Below, one piece after another: positions 62,458 through 64,000 of a stretch of DNA of 64,000 bases. A program made the position numbers and the translations under genes. Within the stretch, counting starts at the first letter, position 1, and every line of letters starts with the position of its first letter. Location: contig JAVGVS010000007.1 in NCBI GenBank assembly GCA_032718565.1, positions 5,200,259 through 5,264,258 on the forward strand, given 5' to 3'. This DNA is from Distichodus sexfasciatus (lineage: Eukaryota > Chordata > Actinopteri > Characiformes > Distichodontidae). The notes beneath the pieces are model-generated. The model had not been told where the DNA came from. It did no database searches and saw only the letters and a program-made list of their open reading frames with translations.

Positions 62458-63309
62458 AATTTAAGTGGGTGATTTTTTGTCATTGTGTACACAGCACAAC
62501 ACACACACAGCACAGTGCACCACAATAAAAATGTGACCTCTGTGTTTGAACCATCCTTAACGGAGCATTGGGCAGCTTTTTTGGCAGCTCCTGGGCAACA
62601 GTGCTTGGGGACAGTACCTTGCTCATGAGTACCTCAGTGGTACCTTTAGGGCCTGTGTCCACCATACGTGTTTTTTGCGCTGAGAGTGGTCAAAACCTCA
62701 CTTACAGAGTGCTTTCTCTGAGCTTTCTTGATGCTTCTCTCAGCACTTGTTGTTGCTAAGTTAGAAAAGGTGCTATCAGGCACTTCCACGTTCGTTCCTA
62801 TTGTACATGTTAACACTGTAACATGTCCCTTTGAGATCTGTAGTTTGACCAACATAAAAGAGATTATCTTTACAATGGAGAGAAATCACATCTTGGCGTT
62901 AGCAGCAGCCTTAGAACTAGTTAGCTTCTCCAGCTGCTCCAGATACGTCGCCATTGTTGTTAGTGAATTCTTTACTGAGTATTTTCTGCCGCTTCCTCGA
63001 TTTGATTGGAAGAGAGAAGTGACATTGACGAGCCCAGCACTGTTGTAAAAGTTGAATGGATTTCAACTTGAAGCGCGCTGAGCGCTGTGGTAAAAAGACC
63101 GTCTTTACCAGCATTATTTTTTTATTTTTTGCTGAAGGCGCTTAGTGCTCTGAATGCTAAAGCACATAGGATTTGTATTAAAAATAGACGCTGTTAGTGC
63201 AAAAAAAAAAAAAGTGTTTGTTGGACACAGGCTCTTACCAGTCAAGGACTTGAATCAGAGACCTTCCAATCAAGGGGTCAACTCCCTGTTACTCTACCAA
63301 CTGCCCTGA
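62458..63309 (-). repeat. tRNA-derived SINE (copy 8), split by an insertion
   Basis: The tail and body lie at 62458-62648 and the tRNA-like head at 63235-63309 ('ctctgattcaagtccttgac' includes the B box on the minus strand). The two parts join across the TTA duplication into a normal SINE, so the intervening DNA was inserted later. Confidence 0.85.
62649..63234. mobile_element. Harbinger-like non-autonomous element
   Basis: The ends GGGCCTGTGTCCA and, inverted, GAGCCTGTGTCCA are flanked by TTA on both sides (62646-62648 and 63235-63237). A 3-bp TTA/TAA duplication is typical of PIF/Harbinger. 586 bp. It contains a 106-codon open stretch (62728-63048) including MERNHILALAAALELV, which matches MDSNRISALAAAS at 41115 and may be the remnant of an ancestral protein start. 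Confidence 0.82.
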
Positions 63310-64000
63310 TAAGGAATATATGTTTATAGAAATATAGTTTATGTTGTTAGAAATAAAAATACCAAATACAGTGAAATACTACTAGTATGAATACATACTA
63401 CTTTCATATGTCAAATATATAACATATAATTCAACATTCAAAATGAAGAAATAAACTTATGTGTGCTTGAGCAAAATAGCATATATTATGCCCCCGGTAG
63501 AATATGGTGATTACAGTACAGTGTGTATGGTGTTTGTGAGAATCATTTTTATTTTTCAGGAATCACCTCTTTTCAGTTTTACATCAGACAGTCGCCCTGA
63601 CACACATTAGAATTTCCTGCTAGAGCATGGAATTCCTTGGTGCCCAAAGCAAAGCAGCAAAACACCATTATATATCCAACCATGCTTCGGATGGTTTGTT
63701 TTCACCCAGTACATTAGTAAAGAATTTGATTTTTGACTTACCTGTACATAGAACATTGTCTGATTAGTGATGTCTAGTGGTCAATGGTCATGTGACTTCC
63801 ATTCCTATAGAAGCCAGAAAATATGCCTTGGAGACCAGCCACGAGGCAACAGAGCCTTCCCCATGGGGTCTGGGACAGAAAGCTGAAAGTGGTGGAGGGG
63901 CAATCGAGGAATAAATCCATTAGCAATACAACAATAGCGAGACGTTACTGCTTTATTTGTGGCAATGTGTCATGTGGTCTGATAAAAAGTGTATGGTAAT

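Larger units (their letters stand above)
58550..64000. other. CDYL2 intron 5 (no further exon seen)
   Basis: The final CDYL2 exon or exons (starting with A-N-E-M-L-type residues) were not found up to 64000. Apart from the repeats listed, the sequence is AT-rich with a T-rich tract at about 62025-62050 and an A run at 62206-62224. 63310-64000 contains nothing recognised. Confidence 0.5.

Noticed and set aside
58355..64000. Search for the last CDYL2 exon
   Set aside because: No stretch encodes the expected ANEML-type C-terminal sequence; the exon must lie outside the window.
1..64000. CRISPR arrays, operons, bacterial-type mobile elements
   Set aside because: No spaced direct repeats or operon-like gene runs; all evidence points to vertebrate nuclear DNA.

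Overview
The window is nuclear DNA of a vertebrate, very probably a teleost fish. It is AT-rich, its protein-coding genes are split by large introns, and it is crowded with degraded DNA transposons (Tc1, hAT, piggyBac-like, Harbinger-like, pogo-like), tRNA-derived SINEs and microsatellites. There is no bacterial-style gene organisation, no CRISPR array, and no rRNA or free-standing tRNA gene that I could support.

Two genes can be read exon by exon, both on the + strand. The first (about 7.1-12.9 kb, four exons, 352 residues) encodes a type I membrane protein with a signal peptide, two V-like immunoglobulin domains, one transmembrane helix and a tyrosine-free cytoplasmic tail. I cannot assign it to a named family. 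Its last intron is 87 bp, in frame and free of stop codons, and would encode a second hydrophobic segment if retained. The second gene (19.7 kb to beyond 58.35 kb) is CDYL2, a chromodomain Y-like protein. Five coding exons (400 codons) give the N-terminal chromodomain, the basic linker and most of the crotonase-like domain; the remaining C-terminal part, about 100 residues by comparison with the family, lies beyond the right edge. CDYL2 proteins read methylated histone lysines and recruit repressor complexes.

Layout: 1-7.1 kb, AT-rich with no gene seen; 7.1-12.9 kb, Ig gene, with a 1.9-kb Tc1 element in intron 1; 13-19.4 kb, repeats; 19.4-19.8 kb, CpG-rich CDYL2 promoter and 8-codon exon 1; 19.8-35.5 kb, CDYL2 intron 1 with a Tc1 relic, a better preserved Tc1 copy and an unexplained three-block exon-like hydrophobic reading frame; 35.5-36.1 kb, chromodomain exon; 36.1-43.5 kb, intron 2 with a MITE and a nested transposon cluster; 43.45-43.67 kb, exon 3; 43.7-56.9 kb, intron 3 with a foldback Tc1 derivative, two hAT-like elements, a third Tc1, a pogo-like element and SINEs; 56.95 and 58.14 kb, crotonase exons; 58.4-64 kb, a further intron with repeats, including a SINE split by a Harbinger-like element.

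No new operon-like or defence-like system was found. The most interesting points are the possible alternative-topology isoform of the Ig gene, the unidentified exon-like frame at 27.5-28.9 kb, the nested insertions that give a relative order of transposon activity, and several complex intronic stretches that might be conserved regulatory DNA.
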